A stretch of DNA of 64,000 nucleotides from Bacteroidota bacterium. GTDB taxonomy: Bacteria; Bacteroidota; Bacteroidia; Flavobacteriales; Flavobacteriaceae. Position 1 is the stretch's first letter; the number at the start of each line of letters is the position of its first letter. The position numbers and the translations under genes were made by a program. The notes under the pieces are model-generated. The model searched no databases and was not told the DNA's origin. It saw only the letters and a list, made by a program, of their open reading frames with translations. Of the stretch, positions 34,414 through 43,660 are shown in pieces. Location: NCBI GenBank assembly GCA_020161455.1, contig JAIUNZ010000001.1, positions 372,001 to 436,000 on the forward strand, given 5' to 3'.

Positions 34414-34566
34414 TTATTTTTTTGTCAAGAATTCATCAACTAGCTCAGGAGCCATAATTGATTCTTGAAAAATATAAGCACCTGTTTTTGGAGATCTAAC
34501 CATTTTAATAGCTTTGGTTAATCTCTTTGATGTAGTTTGTAATGTTGCTACCGTTTTCTTTGCCAT
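34414..34566 (-). CDS. DUF4295 small protein
   Basis: 50 residues: starts MAKKTVATLQTTSKRLTKAIK and ends ELVDEFLTKK. This small basic protein is conserved in Bacteroidota directly behind rpmG, as here. It is probably a ribosome-associated or ribosomal-protein-like factor; that role is inferred from position and composition only. Confidence 0.9.
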   Translation of the reverse strand: MAKKTVATLQTTSKRLTKAIKMVRSPKTGAYIFQESIMAPELVDEFLTKK

Positions 34567-34611
34567 GATTCAAATGTATTTTGAAGATTTTATTAGAATA
34601 AAATATTCTTA

Positions 34612-34794
34612 TTACTTAATTTCTTTGTGAACAGTCATTCTCTTTAAGATTGGATTAAACTTTTTAATCTCTAATCTATCTGGAGTATTTTTTTTGTTTT
34701 TGTTAGTAATGTAACGAGAAGTTCCTGGAAGTCCAGATTCCTTGTGTTCAGTACATTCTAATATAACTTGTATTCTATTACCTTTCTTTGCCAT
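34612..34794 (-). CDS. rpmG: 50S ribosomal protein L33
   Basis: 60 residues with [13 protein letters not shown] and [23 protein letters not shown], the L33 core. Only one cysteine (in LECTEH) is present, so this looks like the zinc-free form rather than the CxxC form. It is encoded between rpmB and DUF4295 in the usual Bacteroidota order. Confidence 0.97.
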   Translation of the reverse strand: MAKKGNRIQVILECTEHKESGLPGTSRYITNKNKKNTPDRLEIKKFNPILKRMTVHKEIK

Positions 34795-34822
34795 CTTACT
34801 TTATATTTATCAGGTTTGGGAA

Positions 34823-35059
34823 TTATTTAATAAATCCGTTTGCTTTAGCATCTTTCAATACTGCAGATAAACCTTTTTTGTTAATTGTTTTAATTGTAGA
34901 TGCTGCTACTCTAAGTGAAATCCATCTGTCTTCTTCAGCTAGATAGAAACGTTTTTTAACTAAGTTTACAGAAAATTTTCTCTTAGTTTTGTTCATAGCG
35001 TGAGAAACGTTATTTCCTACCATCGCTTTTTTACCTGTAAGGTCACAAACTCTTGACAT
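34823..35059 (-). CDS. rpmB: 50S ribosomal protein L28
   Basis: 78 residues: [28 protein letters not shown] is the L28 signature. No zinc-binding Cys pair is apparent beyond the single Cys. First gene of the small ribosomal block, with its own promoter about 35-70 bases upstream. Confidence 0.97.
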   Translation of the reverse strand: MSRVCDLTGKKAMVGNNVSHAMNKTKRKFSVNLVKKRFYLAEEDRWISLRVAASTIKTINKKGLSAVLKDAKANGFIK

Positions 35060-35095
35060 TATGCTTTACTTTTTTCGTTATTCAAAATCAGGGTG

Positions 35096-35128
35096 CAAAC
35101 TTACGCAAAATAAATCATTGAAACAAAA
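35096..35128 (-). promoter_or_regulatory. Promoter of rpmB
   Basis: On the minus strand: TTTTG (35128-35124), a 20-base spacer and TAAGTTTG (35103-35096), an exact -7 box, 36 bases before the L28 ATG. Confidence 0.65.
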
Positions 35129-35134
35129 TAATTA

Positions 35135-36385
35135 TTACACATTTTTTAAAATTTCTTTTTGCAATAATTCAAACGATTTGTTTACAGCTCTATCTATCAC
35201 TTTTTCACGAGGTTGTCCAAAATTAAACTCTTCAACTATTACTTTTTTTGGTGTTGAAATAGCAATAAATACTGTTCCTATTTCAGCTTCTGAATCACCT
35301 TTACTAGGTCCTGCGTTTCCAGTCGTTGCAATTGCATAATCAGAATTCATTGTTTTTTGAATTCCAATAACCATTTCTTTTGCAACTGCTGCGCTTACAA
35401 CAGTATGTTTTTTAATTGTTTCAGGATTTACATTTAATTGAGTAATTTTTGTATCCGTGGCGTAAGTCACAACACCACCCCTAAAGTAATTGGAAGCACC
35501 TGAAACTGACGTAATCATTTGCGCTATTTTTCCACCTGTGCAACTTTCAGCTGTTGCTAAAGTTCTTTTTTGTTGCGTTAGCAATTTTCCTAAAACAACT
35601 TCAATAGTTTCATCTTCATCAAAACCAACTATAATATCATTTATAATTTTAGTTAAGGTGTTTACATTTTCTTCAATTCCTTTTTGTAAAATCTCTTTAC
35701 GTTCTCCTCTTGCAGTCAATCTTAAACGAACTCTTCCTGGACTTGGCAAATAAGCTAACTTTATGAATTCTGGAAGATTATTTTCCCAATTTTCAATGCG
35801 TTCTGCAACTAAACTTTCACCTTGACCATAAGTTAAAATCGTTTTATGAAGAATAAATGGACGTTTATATTCTTTAACAATTTTTGGAACAATTTCATTT
35901 TCAATTAGATATTTCATTTCATAAGGCACACCAGGCAACGAAATAAAAACAGTTTTATCTTTCTTCATCCACATTCCTGGTGCTGTTCCCATTTTATTAA
36001 ACAAGACTTCACATTTTGATGGAACTAAAGCCTGATCTCGATTTAATTGGGTAATTGGTCGTTTGTAAAAACCTTCAATCAATTCTTTAACATGATTAAA
36101 AACCTGAACGTTTTCAACCAATTCATCTTCAAAATAATCACAAAAAGTTTTTTTAGTTATATCATCTTTAGTTGGTCCTAAACCTCCAGTAATAATGACA
36201 AAATCTACCTTGTTTTGAAGATTTAAAAAAGTATCTAAAATGTGTTTTTTATCATCTGATATTGAAAGCATTTCATGGGTTTGCACTCCTATTTTATCTA
36301 AAGATTTAGCAATATAACTAGAATTTGAATCAATAATTTGTCCAATTAATATTTCATCGCCAATGGTAACTATAGTTGCTTTCAT
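35135..36385 (-). CDS. cinA: CinA family protein, molybdopterin-binding-like and nicotinamide-nucleotide amidohydrolase domains
   Basis: 416 residues, the full two-domain form. The N-terminal part (about 1-170) is the COG1058 MoCF-like domain ([34 protein letters not shown]), which in some homologues hydrolyses ADP-ribose. The C-terminal part (about 255-410) is the PncC-type amidase with [22 protein letters not shown] and [20 protein letters not shown], which deamidates nicotinamide mononucleotide. The usual order upstream of rpmB is kept. Confidence 0.95.
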   Translation of the reverse strand: MKATIVTIGDEILIGQIIDSNSSYIAKSLDKIGVQTHEMLSISDDKKHILDTFLNLQNKVDFVIITGGLGPTKDDITKKTFCDYFEDELVENVQVFNHVKELIEGFYKRPITQLNRDQALVPSKCEVLFNKMGTAPGMWMKKDKTVFISLPGVPYEMKYLIENEIVPKIVKEYKRPFILHKTILTYGQGESLVAERIENWENNLPEFIKLAYLPSPGRVRLRLTARGERKEILQKGIEENVNTLTKIINDIIVGFDEDETIEVVLGKLLTQQKRTLATAESCTGGKIAQMITSVSGASNYFRGGVVTYATDTKITQLNVNPETIKKHTVVSAAVAKEMVIGIQKTMNSDYAIATTGNAGPSKGDSEAEIGTVFIAISTPKKVIVEEFNFGQPREKVIDRAVNKSFELLQKEILKNV

Positions 36386-36497
36386 ATTCGTTATTTATTT
36401 TGGCAAAGGTCGTTAAGTTTTTTATAAAAAGTAAAAAAATAACGAAATCGATTAAGCCATTTTATTATTTTTAGTAATTTGGCTGAAAATCGACTTT

Positions 36498-37103
36498 ATG
36501 ACCTTCAATCCCGAAGAATTAGACAAATCAGCAGCATACAAACTTCTAACTGGAACAATAATTCCTAGACCTATTGGCTGGATTTCAACCGTTGATGAAA
36601 ATGGCAATAATAATCTTGCTCCTTTTTCTTATTTCAATATGGTTTCAAGTGATCCGCCATGTGTAATGTTTTCTACGCGAAGAGACAACAACCAAAATAA
36701 AGACACTCTTAATAATGTTTTAATCACTAACGAATTTGTTGTAAATTTGGTTACCGTTGATATAGTTGAAAAAATGAATACAACTTCAGCTTCTGTTCCT
36801 CCAGATATTGATGAATTTGAATTAGCAAAACTTACACCTATTGATTCTGTAATGGTTAAACCCAAAAGAGTGAAAGAAAGTTTAGTACATTTTGAATGTG
36901 AAAAAATTCATCATTATTTTATTGATAATGATTCCAATGGTGGCGCATGTGTTGTAATTGGAAAAATCAAAATCATTCATATTGATGATACTATACTTTT
37001 AGAAAATAATTATATTAACCTTGAGAAATACAAACCTGTAGCACGTTTAGCTGGTTCAAATTACGGAACATTAGGAGAAATTTTCTCTATAAAAAGAGCC
37101 TAA
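36498..37103 (+). CDS. Flavin reductase-like FMN-binding split-barrel protein
   Basis: 201 residues of the DIM6/NTAB flavin reductase family: IPRPIGWISTVDENGNNNLAPFSYFN, then SSDPPCVMFSTRRD and GGACVVIGKIKIIHIDD. Members reduce FMN with NAD(P)H or bind FMN tightly. It is the first gene of the aromatic-CoA cluster, with a single base between its stop and the next ATG. It could supply reduced flavin to the monooxygenase, although that enzyme carries its own FAD domain, so the role is uncertain. Confidence 0.88.
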   Translation: MTFNPEELDKSAAYKLLTGTIIPRPIGWISTVDENGNNNLAPFSYFNMVSSDPPCVMFSTRRDNNQNKDTLNNVLITNEFVVNLVTVDIVEKMNTTSASVPPDIDEFELAKLTPIDSVMVKPKRVKESLVHFECEKIHHYFIDNDSNGGACVVIGKIKIIHIDDTILLENNYINLEKYKPVARLAGSNYGTLGEIFSIKRA

Positions 37104-37104
37104 A

Positions 37105-37575
37105 ATGACAACAAATCAATTAGAAATCGAAGTAGCCATGCAAATTCAGAAACCCATTCATGAAGTTTTTGAAGCTATTGTAAATCCAGAGAAAATGGCT
37201 AATTACTTTATTTCGGAAAGTACAGGAAAAATGGAAGAAGGAAAAGAATTAATCTGGAAATTTCCTGAATTTGATTTCGATTGCCCTGTTCGTGTTGGTA
37301 AAATTGAAAACAACAAATACATATCCTACTACTGGATGATGGAAGAAAAAGAACTGTTCGTGGAAATGACTTTGACAGAGAAAGAAAACATTTCTACGCT
37401 TGTCTCAATCACAGAAAAAAGTATGGAAAACAATGAAAAAGGGTTAAAATGGTTATCAGGAAACTCTTTTGGTTGGTCAAATTTTTTGTCTTGCTTGAAA
37501 GCTTATTTGGAATACGGAATAAATTTAAGAAAAGGAGCTTTTGATTTTATGCGAAAAGAAAATCAATGTTCTTAA
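37105..37575 (+). CDS. SRPBCC (AHSA1-like) domain protein
   Basis: 156 residues with the Bet v1/START-like fold: IQKPIHEVFEAIVNPEKMANYFISESTGKMEEGKELIWKF and WLSGNSFGWSNFLSCLKAYLEYGI. Such proteins bind hydrophobic ligands or act as small-molecule chaperones. Lying between a flavin reductase and a CoA-ester monooxygenase, it could bind an aromatic intermediate; this is inference from context. Confidence 0.85.
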   Translation: MTTNQLEIEVAMQIQKPIHEVFEAIVNPEKMANYFISESTGKMEEGKELIWKFPEFDFDCPVRVGKIENNKYISYYWMMEEKELFVEMTLTEKENISTLVSITEKSMENNEKGLKWLSGNSFGWSNFLSCLKAYLEYGINLRKGAFDFMRKENQCS

Positions 37576-37585
37576 AACAAAACAC

Positions 37586-39877
37586 ATGAAAATAACAGTA
37601 ATTGGTGGTGGTCCAGGTGGATTATATTTTTCGATTTTAACCAAAAAAGCAATGCCCGATTGCCAAATTGACGTTTATGAACGCAATCGTCCAGATGACA
37701 GTTTTGGTTTTGGAGTGGTTTTTTCTGATGAAACATTAGGTGAGTTCTTAAAAAAAGACATGAAATCGTATGAGTTGATTCGAAGTAAATTCGCTTATTG
37801 GGACGACATTATAATTGCTCGTGATGGACAAGAAGTCAGCATCGCAGGAAACGGTTTTTGCGGTTGTTCTCGAAAAACATTACTACAATTACTACACCAA
37901 CGATGTGAAGAAGAAGGAGTAAATCTTCATTTTGAAGCCAATGTTGATGATTTAAGTCAATTTTCTGATTCAGATGTAATAGTAGCTTGTGATGGAATTT
38001 CAAGTCAAATAAGAACCCAATTTGAAAGTGATTTCGGAACAAAAGTAGAGTTAAAGAAAAACAAATTCGTTTGGATGGGTTCTACAAAACCACTAGACGC
38101 ATTTACATATTTCTTTAAGGAAACCAAACTCGGTGCTTTTGCTGCTCATACCTATCAATACGAAAAAGGTATGAGTACATGGATTTTTGAATGTGCTCCA
38201 GAAACTTGGGAAAAATTCGGATTTGATACTTTCAATGAAGAAGACACGGTTCAAAAATTACAAGAATTATTCAAAACCGAATTAGACGGTCATGGTTTAA
38301 TTACCAATAAATCACATTGGAGGCAATTTCCTCATGTAACCAATGAAAATTGGTATCATAATAACATTGTTTTATTAGGAGATGCAAAAGCAACAGCCCA
38401 CTACTCTATTGGTTCTGGAACAAAATTGGCTATGGAATCTGCTATTGCTTTATCCGATGCAATTATTGCAAATCCAAATGATATTCAAACTGCTTTTCAA
38501 AACTATGATAAATCAAGAAGAAATAGTGTAGAAATGATTCAATATGCAGCCAATGTTTCTTTGGATTGGTTTGAAAACCTGGACAGACATATACAACATC
38601 CTTTTTATCAGTTTGCTTTTGGATGTATGACTCGTTCTAAAAAAGTTACTTACGAAAACCTACAAATTCGCGATAAATCTTTTACAGATAAGGTTTTACA
38701 TGAATTCAATGATAATTACAATGTCAATGACAAATATCAATCAGCTGCATTTTCAACTTTCAAACTTCGTGATTTAGTTCTTCAAAATAGAATAGTAATG
38801 TCTCCAATGGGACAATATTCAGCAGAAAATGGATTGGTTAACGATTGGCATTTCCAACATTATGCTTCTCGTGCCATTGGAGGCTTGGGATTAATTTTAA
38901 CCGAAATGACAGCTGTTTCAGAAAAAGGACGTATTACATTAGGCTGTGCAGGTATTTATGATGAAAATCAAATAGTTGAATGGAAGCGTATTAATGATTT
39001 CATTCACGCAACTACACAATCAAAAATCGGAATTCAGTTAGGTCATTCTGGTCGAAAAGGTGCCACAAAAAAACCTTGGGAAACTGAAGATTTAAAGGAT
39101 AAATGGGAATTGCTATCAGCATCTGCTATTCCATTCAATGAAAATTTTTCAATTCCAAAAGAAATGACTTTGGAAGATATGGATTTGATAACTTCTCAAT
39201 TCGTTCAAGCTACAAAAAATGCTGACAAAGCTGGATTTGACATGATTGAATTGCAAGCACATCACGGATTTTTGTTGGCTTCATTTCTTTCACCATTAAC
39301 GAATAATAGAAAAGATGAATTTGGTGGAAGTATTGAAAATCGTTTAAAATTTCCATTGCGAGTTTTCAATGAGATGAGAAACACTTTTCCAAAAGAAAAA
39401 CCAATGTCGGTTAGAATTTCAGCCACAGATTGGGCAGAAAACGGTATTTCAGAAGAAGATGTTTTGATTATTGCAACTGCTTTTAAAAACGCTGGAGCTG
39501 ATATTATAAATGTTTCCACAGGAAATACAGTAGCCAATCAAAAACCACAAACCGGAAGAATGTGGCAAACTCCTTTTTCAGATACTATTAGAAATACAGT
39601 TAATGTTCCAACAATTACAACAGGTTATATTCAAGATATTGATCAAATAAATACTATAATTCTTAACGGAAGAGCTGATTTAGTAGCATTAGGCAGACCT
39701 TTACTTTTAGATACAAATTTTGTTAGAAACGCACAAGCTTACGAGAAATATCAAACTGATGATATTCCAAATCCATATAAAATGGGAATTTCTCATTTAT
39801 ATCCTTTAAAAGCTTCAGAAAGAAAACAAACTGAAGGAATGAAGAAAGCATTGAAACCTAAGAGCAACAAAAAATAA
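37586..39877 (+). CDS. Aromatic acyl-CoA monooxygenase/ene-reductase fusion (2-aminobenzoyl-CoA monooxygenase/reductase or salicylyl-CoA 5-hydroxylase type)
   Basis: 763 residues from the ATG at 37586. The N-terminal half (about 1-370) is a class A flavoprotein monooxygenase: IGGGPGGLYFSIL (FAD), CDGISSQIRTQF, and LLGDAKATAHYSIGSGTKLA (second FAD motif). The C-terminal half (about 385-750) is an Old-Yellow-Enzyme barrel: LQNRIVMSPMGQYS, GIQLGHSGRKG, ELQAHHGFLLASFLSP and DEFGGSIENR. This fusion is the architecture of 2-aminobenzoyl-CoA monooxygenase/reductase of Azoarcus evansii and of salicylyl-CoA 5-hydroxylases. It should hydroxylate and then reduce the ring of a CoA-activated aromatic acid. 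The next gene encodes the matching CoA ligase. Confidence 0.92.
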   Translation: MKITVIGGGPGGLYFSILTKKAMPDCQIDVYERNRPDDSFGFGVVFSDETLGEFLKKDMKSYELIRSKFAYWDDIIIARDGQEVSIAGNGFCGCSRKTLLQLLHQRCEEEGVNLHFEANVDDLSQFSDSDVIVACDGISSQIRTQFESDFGTKVELKKNKFVWMGSTKPLDAFTYFFKETKLGAFAAHTYQYEKGMSTWIFECAPETWEKFGFDTFNEEDTVQKLQELFKTELDGHGLITNKSHWRQFPHVTNENWYHNNIVLLGDAKATAHYSIGSGTKLAMESAIALSDAIIANPNDIQTAFQNYDKSRRNSVEMIQYAANVSLDWFENLDRHIQHPFYQFAFGCMTRSKKVTYENLQIRDKSFTDKVLHEFNDNYNVNDKYQSAAFSTFKLRDLVLQNRIVMSPMGQYSAENGLVNDWHFQHYASRAIGGLGLILTEMTAVSEKGRITLGCAGIYDENQIVEWKRINDFIHATTQSKIGIQLGHSGRKGATKKPWETEDLKDKWELLSASAIPFNENFSIPKEMTLEDMDLITSQFVQATKNADKAGFDMIELQAHHGFLLASFLSPLTNNRKDEFGGSIENRLKFPLRVFNEMRNTFPKEKPMSVRISATDWAENGISEEDVLIIATAFKNAGADIINVSTGNTVANQKPQTGRMWQTPFSDTIRNTVNVPTITTGYIQDIDQINTIILNGRADLVALGRPLLLDTNFVRNAQAYEKYQTDDIPNPYKMGISHLYPLKASERKQTEGMKKALKPKSNKK

Positions 39878-39880
39878 ATT

Positions 39881-39950
39881 ACAAAATGCAAATCCCAAAT
39901 TCCAAATTTTACGTTTTAATTGGAATTTGGAATTTTTAATATTGGAATTT
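39881..39950. repeat. Heptamer array with internal inverted repeat before the CoA ligase
   Basis: Seven-base words in phase: CCAAATT twice at 39895-39908, then TTGGAAT twice at 39920-39933, then TTTTAAT and ATTGGAA. The first and second halves are complementary, giving an 11-bp inverted repeat CCAAATTCCAA / TTGGAATTTGG (39895-39905 and 39920-39930). The array ends 5 bases before the ATG at 39956. Confidence 0.85.
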
Positions 39951-39955
39951 CAAAT

Positions 39956-41548
39956 ATGAAACATTATACAGACAATTTCGCTCACGATAATCTACCAAGT
40001 ATAGACTTACAACCCGATTATTTGTGTGATTTACCTCAATTTCAACATCCTGAAATGCTGAATTGTGTTGAACGTTTGTTAGACAATCACATCAAAAAAG
40101 GGAATGGTGATGCAGTTTGTATTCGAACCTTTGAAGAATCATGGACTTACAATAATTTATTCGAAAAAGCCAACCAAATTGCTCACGTATTTATTGATGA
40201 TTTAGGTTTGGTTTCTGGAAATCGAGTATTGTTGCGTTCAGCAAATAACCCGATGATGGTTGCTTGTTGGTTTGCCGTTTTAAAAGCTGGTGGAATAGTC
40301 GTTTCAACAATGCCGTTACTTCGTTCAAAAGAATTAACCACCATTATTGATTGTGCCGAAATTTCCATTGCAATTTCAGATAGCGATTTGGCTGATGAAA
40401 TGAACCAAGTTGAATCCAAGTTTTTAAAGATTACAAGTTTTTTCAGAAATGGAGATTTAGATAAATTAACACAATCTAAACCCAAAAATTTCGAGAATTA
40501 TCATTCAAAAGCAGATAGTGTTTGTTTAATTGGTTTCACTTCTGGAACAACAGGTTTACCAAAAATGACAGCTCATTACCATAAAGATATTTTGAATATT
40601 TGCGAAGCTTTTCCAGTTTATTCCTTACAACCTACAAAAGACGATATTTTTATTGGAAGTCCACCATTAGGTTTTACATTTGGTCTTGGAGGATTGGTTT
40701 TATTTCCTATGTACTTTGGAGCTTCTACATTTTTAATCGAAAAACCAAGTCCCGATTTATTACTAAAAGCTATTCAAGAATATAAAGTAACCATTTGTTT
40801 CACAGCACCAACAGCTTGGAGGGTTTTAACCACAAAATTGAATGAATTCAACGTTTCAAGTTTGAGAAAATGTGTTTCAGCTGGGGAAACTTTGCCTTTA
40901 CAAGTTTGGCATGATTGGTATGATGCAACAGGTTTAAAAATTATAGACGGAATTGGTTCCACCGAAATCCTTCATATTTTTATATCATCCAATGAAGAAA
41001 ACATGATTCCTGGAGCAACAGGATTACCTATATTAGGTTATGAAGCTAAAATCATTGATGAAAATGGAAATGAACTTCCAATTAACGAATCAGGAAAATT
41101 AGCCATTAAAGGTATTACAGGTTGCAAGTATTTAAATAGAGAAGAAAAACAAAAAGAATACGTTCAAAATGGCTGGAATATTACGGGTGACATTTTCAAA
41201 AAAGATGACAATGGTTATTACTGGTTCGTTGCTCGTGGTGATGATATGATTATTTCTTCGGGTTATAATATTGCTGCTATTGAAGTTGAATCTGTACTTT
41301 TAACACATGAAGATATTTTAGAATGTGCCGTTGTTGGTTTGCCCGATGAAGAACGAGGTATGTTAGTTTGCGCTCATATTGTACTAAAAGACAATAACAA
41401 AGCTTCTGTAGAATTTAAAAAAACAATTCAACAATGGTTCAAACAAGTAGCTGCACCATATAAATATCCACGTGTAATTAATTTTATAGAGAGTTTGCCA
41501 AAAACAGAGACTGGAAAAATTCAACGATTTAAGTTGAAGAAGCATTAA
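39956..41548 (+). CDS. AMP-forming aryl-CoA ligase, 2-aminobenzoate-CoA ligase type
   Basis: 530 residues from the ATG at 39956; the open frame upstream is the repeat array. Adenylation motifs are complete: GFTSGTTGLPK (P-loop), DGIGSTEILHIF, TGDIFKKDDNGYYWFVARGDDMIISSGYNI and PKTETGKIQRFKLK with the catalytic C-terminal Lys. The N-terminal block (LGLVSGNRVLLRSANNPMMVACWFAVLKAGGIVV) resembles from memory 2-aminobenzoate- and benzoate-CoA ligases. It should activate the aromatic acid used by the neighbouring monooxygenase. The exact acid (anthranilate, salicylate, benzoate) is not decided by sequence reading. Confidence 0.9.
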   Translation: MKHYTDNFAHDNLPSIDLQPDYLCDLPQFQHPEMLNCVERLLDNHIKKGNGDAVCIRTFEESWTYNNLFEKANQIAHVFIDDLGLVSGNRVLLRSANNPMMVACWFAVLKAGGIVVSTMPLLRSKELTTIIDCAEISIAISDSDLADEMNQVESKFLKITSFFRNGDLDKLTQSKPKNFENYHSKADSVCLIGFTSGTTGLPKMTAHYHKDILNICEAFPVYSLQPTKDDIFIGSPPLGFTFGLGGLVLFPMYFGASTFLIEKPSPDLLLKAIQEYKVTICFTAPTAWRVLTTKLNEFNVSSLRKCVSAGETLPLQVWHDWYDATGLKIIDGIGSTEILHIFISSNEENMIPGATGLPILGYEAKIIDENGNELPINESGKLAIKGITGCKYLNREEKQKEYVQNGWNITGDIFKKDDNGYYWFVARGDDMIISSGYNIAAIEVESVLLTHEDILECAVVGLPDEERGMLVCAHIVLKDNNKASVEFKKTIQQWFKQVAAPYKYPRVINFIESLPKTETGKIQRFKLKKH

Positions 41549-41564
41549 AGAATTAAGTATTAAG
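41544..41564. repeat. Three-heptamer array after the CoA ligase
   Basis: ATTAAAG, AATTAAG, TATTAAG in phase, starting inside the ligase stop codon region and 35 bases before the next ATG. Confidence 0.65.
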
Positions 41565-41599
41565 ATAAATGTATGATTAAATCATTTAAAACTTAAAAA

Positions 41600-43180
41600 A
41601 TGAGAAAAACCTTTTTAGTAATTAGTTTTACACTGTTATCATTAACCGCTATTTTGACTTATATCAATTGGAAATTTAGCTTTACACTCTTAATCTTAAT
41701 TCCACTTATTTTAATGGGATTATACGACATGTATTTTGCAGACAGGACAATTCGAAGAAATTTTCCATTATTGGGAAGAATGCGTTATATACTATCTGCA
41801 ATTGGTCCTGAAATGCGTCAGTATTTTATTGAAACTGATTTGGACGGAAAACCATTCAACAGATTACAACGAGATATTGTGTACCATCGCAGTAAAAAAG
41901 AAAATGACACTATGCCATTTGGAACCCAACTAGACGTGTATCGAGATGGTTATGAATGGATTAACCACAGCATCAGTGCAATTCCATTTGCAAAAGTAAA
42001 TCATAATCCAAAAGTTAAAATTGGTTCTTCGCAATGCACAAAACCTTATGATGCAAGTCTATTTAACATTAGTGCCATGAGTTTTGGCTCGTTAAGTAAA
42101 AATGCCATTATAGCTTTAAACAAAGGTGCAAAACAAGGTGGATTTTATCATAATACTGGCGAAGGTGGATTGTCTCCTTACCATTTACTTGGGGGAGATG
42201 TTGTTTGGAACATTGGAACAGGATATTTTAGTTGTCGAAAATTTGACGGAACATTCAATGTAGATGAATTTGAAAAAAGAGCGATTCTCGATAACGTCAA
42301 AATGATTGAAATTAAATTTTCACAAGGAGCAAAACCTGGTCATGGTGGAATTTTGCCAAAAGAAAAAGTAACGGCTGAAATTGCGGCAATCCGACTTGTT
42401 AACACAGGACATGACATCGTTTCTCCACCATCACATTCTGCTTTTACAACACCTTTGGAATTAATGGATTTTGTGAAATTATTGCGTGAAAAATCAGGTG
42501 GAAAACCAATAGGAATGAAAATTTGCATTGGTAACAAATCTGAATTTTTGTCTATTTGCAAAGCGATGGTTCAAACAAAAACCTACCTCGATTTTGTAAC
42601 GGTTGATGGTGGTGAAGGTGGAACTGGTGCTGCGCCACAAGAATATTCAGACCATGTTGGAATGCCGTTGCGAGATGCTTTGGCATTTGTTTATGATGCT
42701 TTAAATGGCTTCGGAATTAAAGACCAAATCAAAATCATTGCTTCCGGAAAAGTCGTAACAGGATTTGATATCATAAGAAACCTTTCATTAGGTGCTGATT
42801 TATGTAATTCGGCTCGTGGAATGATGTTTGCTTTGGGTTGCATTCAAGCATTAGAATGTCACTTAAATACTTGCCCTACTGGTGTTGCAACACAAAACCC
42901 CAATTTAATGAAAGGATTAGTTCCCGAAGATAAAAGCGTTAGAGTAACACGGTTTCAGCAGGAGACTGTAAAAAGTGCCATCGATTTAATGGCTTCAGCT
43001 GGAATACTACATCCAGACTATGTGACACGCGATGTCATAACCACTCGAATTGACAGAAACAAAGTAGAAACTTTTGCACAAACATTTCCAGAACTAGAAA
43101 CTGGATGTTTGTTAAACGAAAATACAGTTCCAGAGAAATTTTTGTATTTTTGGAAAAGAGCAAGTGTAGAGAAATTTTAA
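41600..43180 (+). CDS. Membrane-anchored FMN-binding glutamate-synthase-like protein
   Basis: 526 residues. Two N-terminal TM helices (about 4-47) precede a free-standing GltS synthase domain: SAMSFGSLSKNAIIALNKGAKQGGFYHNTGEGG, KIGMKICIGNK, GGEGGTGAAP and GADLCNSARGMMFALGC. The cysteine spacing C-x5-C-x4-C (CIQALECHLNTC) is that of the [3Fe-4S] cluster. There is no amidotransferase domain and no GltD partner nearby. Family members are widespread but their reaction is unclear. Within the aromatic cluster it could act as an FMN/Fe-S redox or imine-reducing enzyme; this is speculation. Confidence 0.9.
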   Translation: MRKTFLVISFTLLSLTAILTYINWKFSFTLLILIPLILMGLYDMYFADRTIRRNFPLLGRMRYILSAIGPEMRQYFIETDLDGKPFNRLQRDIVYHRSKKENDTMPFGTQLDVYRDGYEWINHSISAIPFAKVNHNPKVKIGSSQCTKPYDASLFNISAMSFGSLSKNAIIALNKGAKQGGFYHNTGEGGLSPYHLLGGDVVWNIGTGYFSCRKFDGTFNVDEFEKRAILDNVKMIEIKFSQGAKPGHGGILPKEKVTAEIAAIRLVNTGHDIVSPPSHSAFTTPLELMDFVKLLREKSGGKPIGMKICIGNKSEFLSICKAMVQTKTYLDFVTVDGGEGGTGAAPQEYSDHVGMPLRDALAFVYDALNGFGIKDQIKIIASGKVVTGFDIIRNLSLGADLCNSARGMMFALGCIQALECHLNTCPTGVATQNPNLMKGLVPEDKSVRVTRFQQETVKSAIDLMASAGILHPDYVTRDVITTRIDRNKVETFAQTFPELETGCLLNENTVPEKFLYFWKRASVEKF

Positions 43181-43189
43181 ATAAAAACA

Positions 43190-43630
43190 ATGAATAATTA
43201 CTTCATAAAACAACAAAAAATACGTTTCAAACATGTCGATTATGCAGGCATTGTTTTCTATCCACGATTTTTAGAAATGCTAAACGATTTAGTTGAAGAC
43301 TGGTTTGAAGAAGCATTAAACAGACCTTTTTCAAAAATGCACGATGCTACTAATGGTGAAAGCTACGGCATTCCAACTGTTGATTTGAAAGTCCAATTCA
43401 AAACTCCAGCTCGAATAGGCGAAGTGATAACTAAAAAACTATGGGTAAACCAATTGAAAACCTCTTCTCTACTTTGCGGTTTCCAATTTGTAAACCAAGA
43501 TGATAAAACCGTTCTCGAAGGCGAAGTAACCTTGGTAAACGTAAAAATTGAAAAAGAAAAAGATGCTATAAAATCAGAAGCTTTTAGTGAAGAAATGAAG
43601 AGTAAAATTTCAACTTTTATCCAGTCTTAA
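43190..43630 (+). CDS. Acyl-CoA thioesterase, 4-hydroxybenzoyl-CoA thioesterase type
   Basis: 146-residue hot-dog fold enzyme. The motif FKHVDYAGIVFYPRFLEMLNDLVEDWFEE places an Asp at residue 17, the position of the catalytic Asp17 in Pseudomonas 4HBT; the usual DP is DY. It starts 9 bases after the GltS-like gene. It presumably releases the CoA ester produced in this cluster; the acyl group is unknown. Confidence 0.88.
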   Translation: MNNYFIKQQKIRFKHVDYAGIVFYPRFLEMLNDLVEDWFEEALNRPFSKMHDATNGESYGIPTVDLKVQFKTPARIGEVITKKLWVNQLKTSSLLCGFQFVNQDDKTVLEGEVTLVNVKIEKEKDAIKSEAFSEEMKSKISTFIQS

Positions 43631-43659
43631 TACTTAATACAACAATCTTAATACTAATT
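43625..43659. repeat. Five-heptamer array before the nitrilase
   Basis: TCTTAAT (twice), ACTTAAT, ACAACAA and ACTAATT in phase. It starts within the thioesterase stop region and ends 1 base before the nitrilase ATG. No G occurs in it on the coding strand. Confidence 0.85.
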
Positions 43660-43660
43660 C

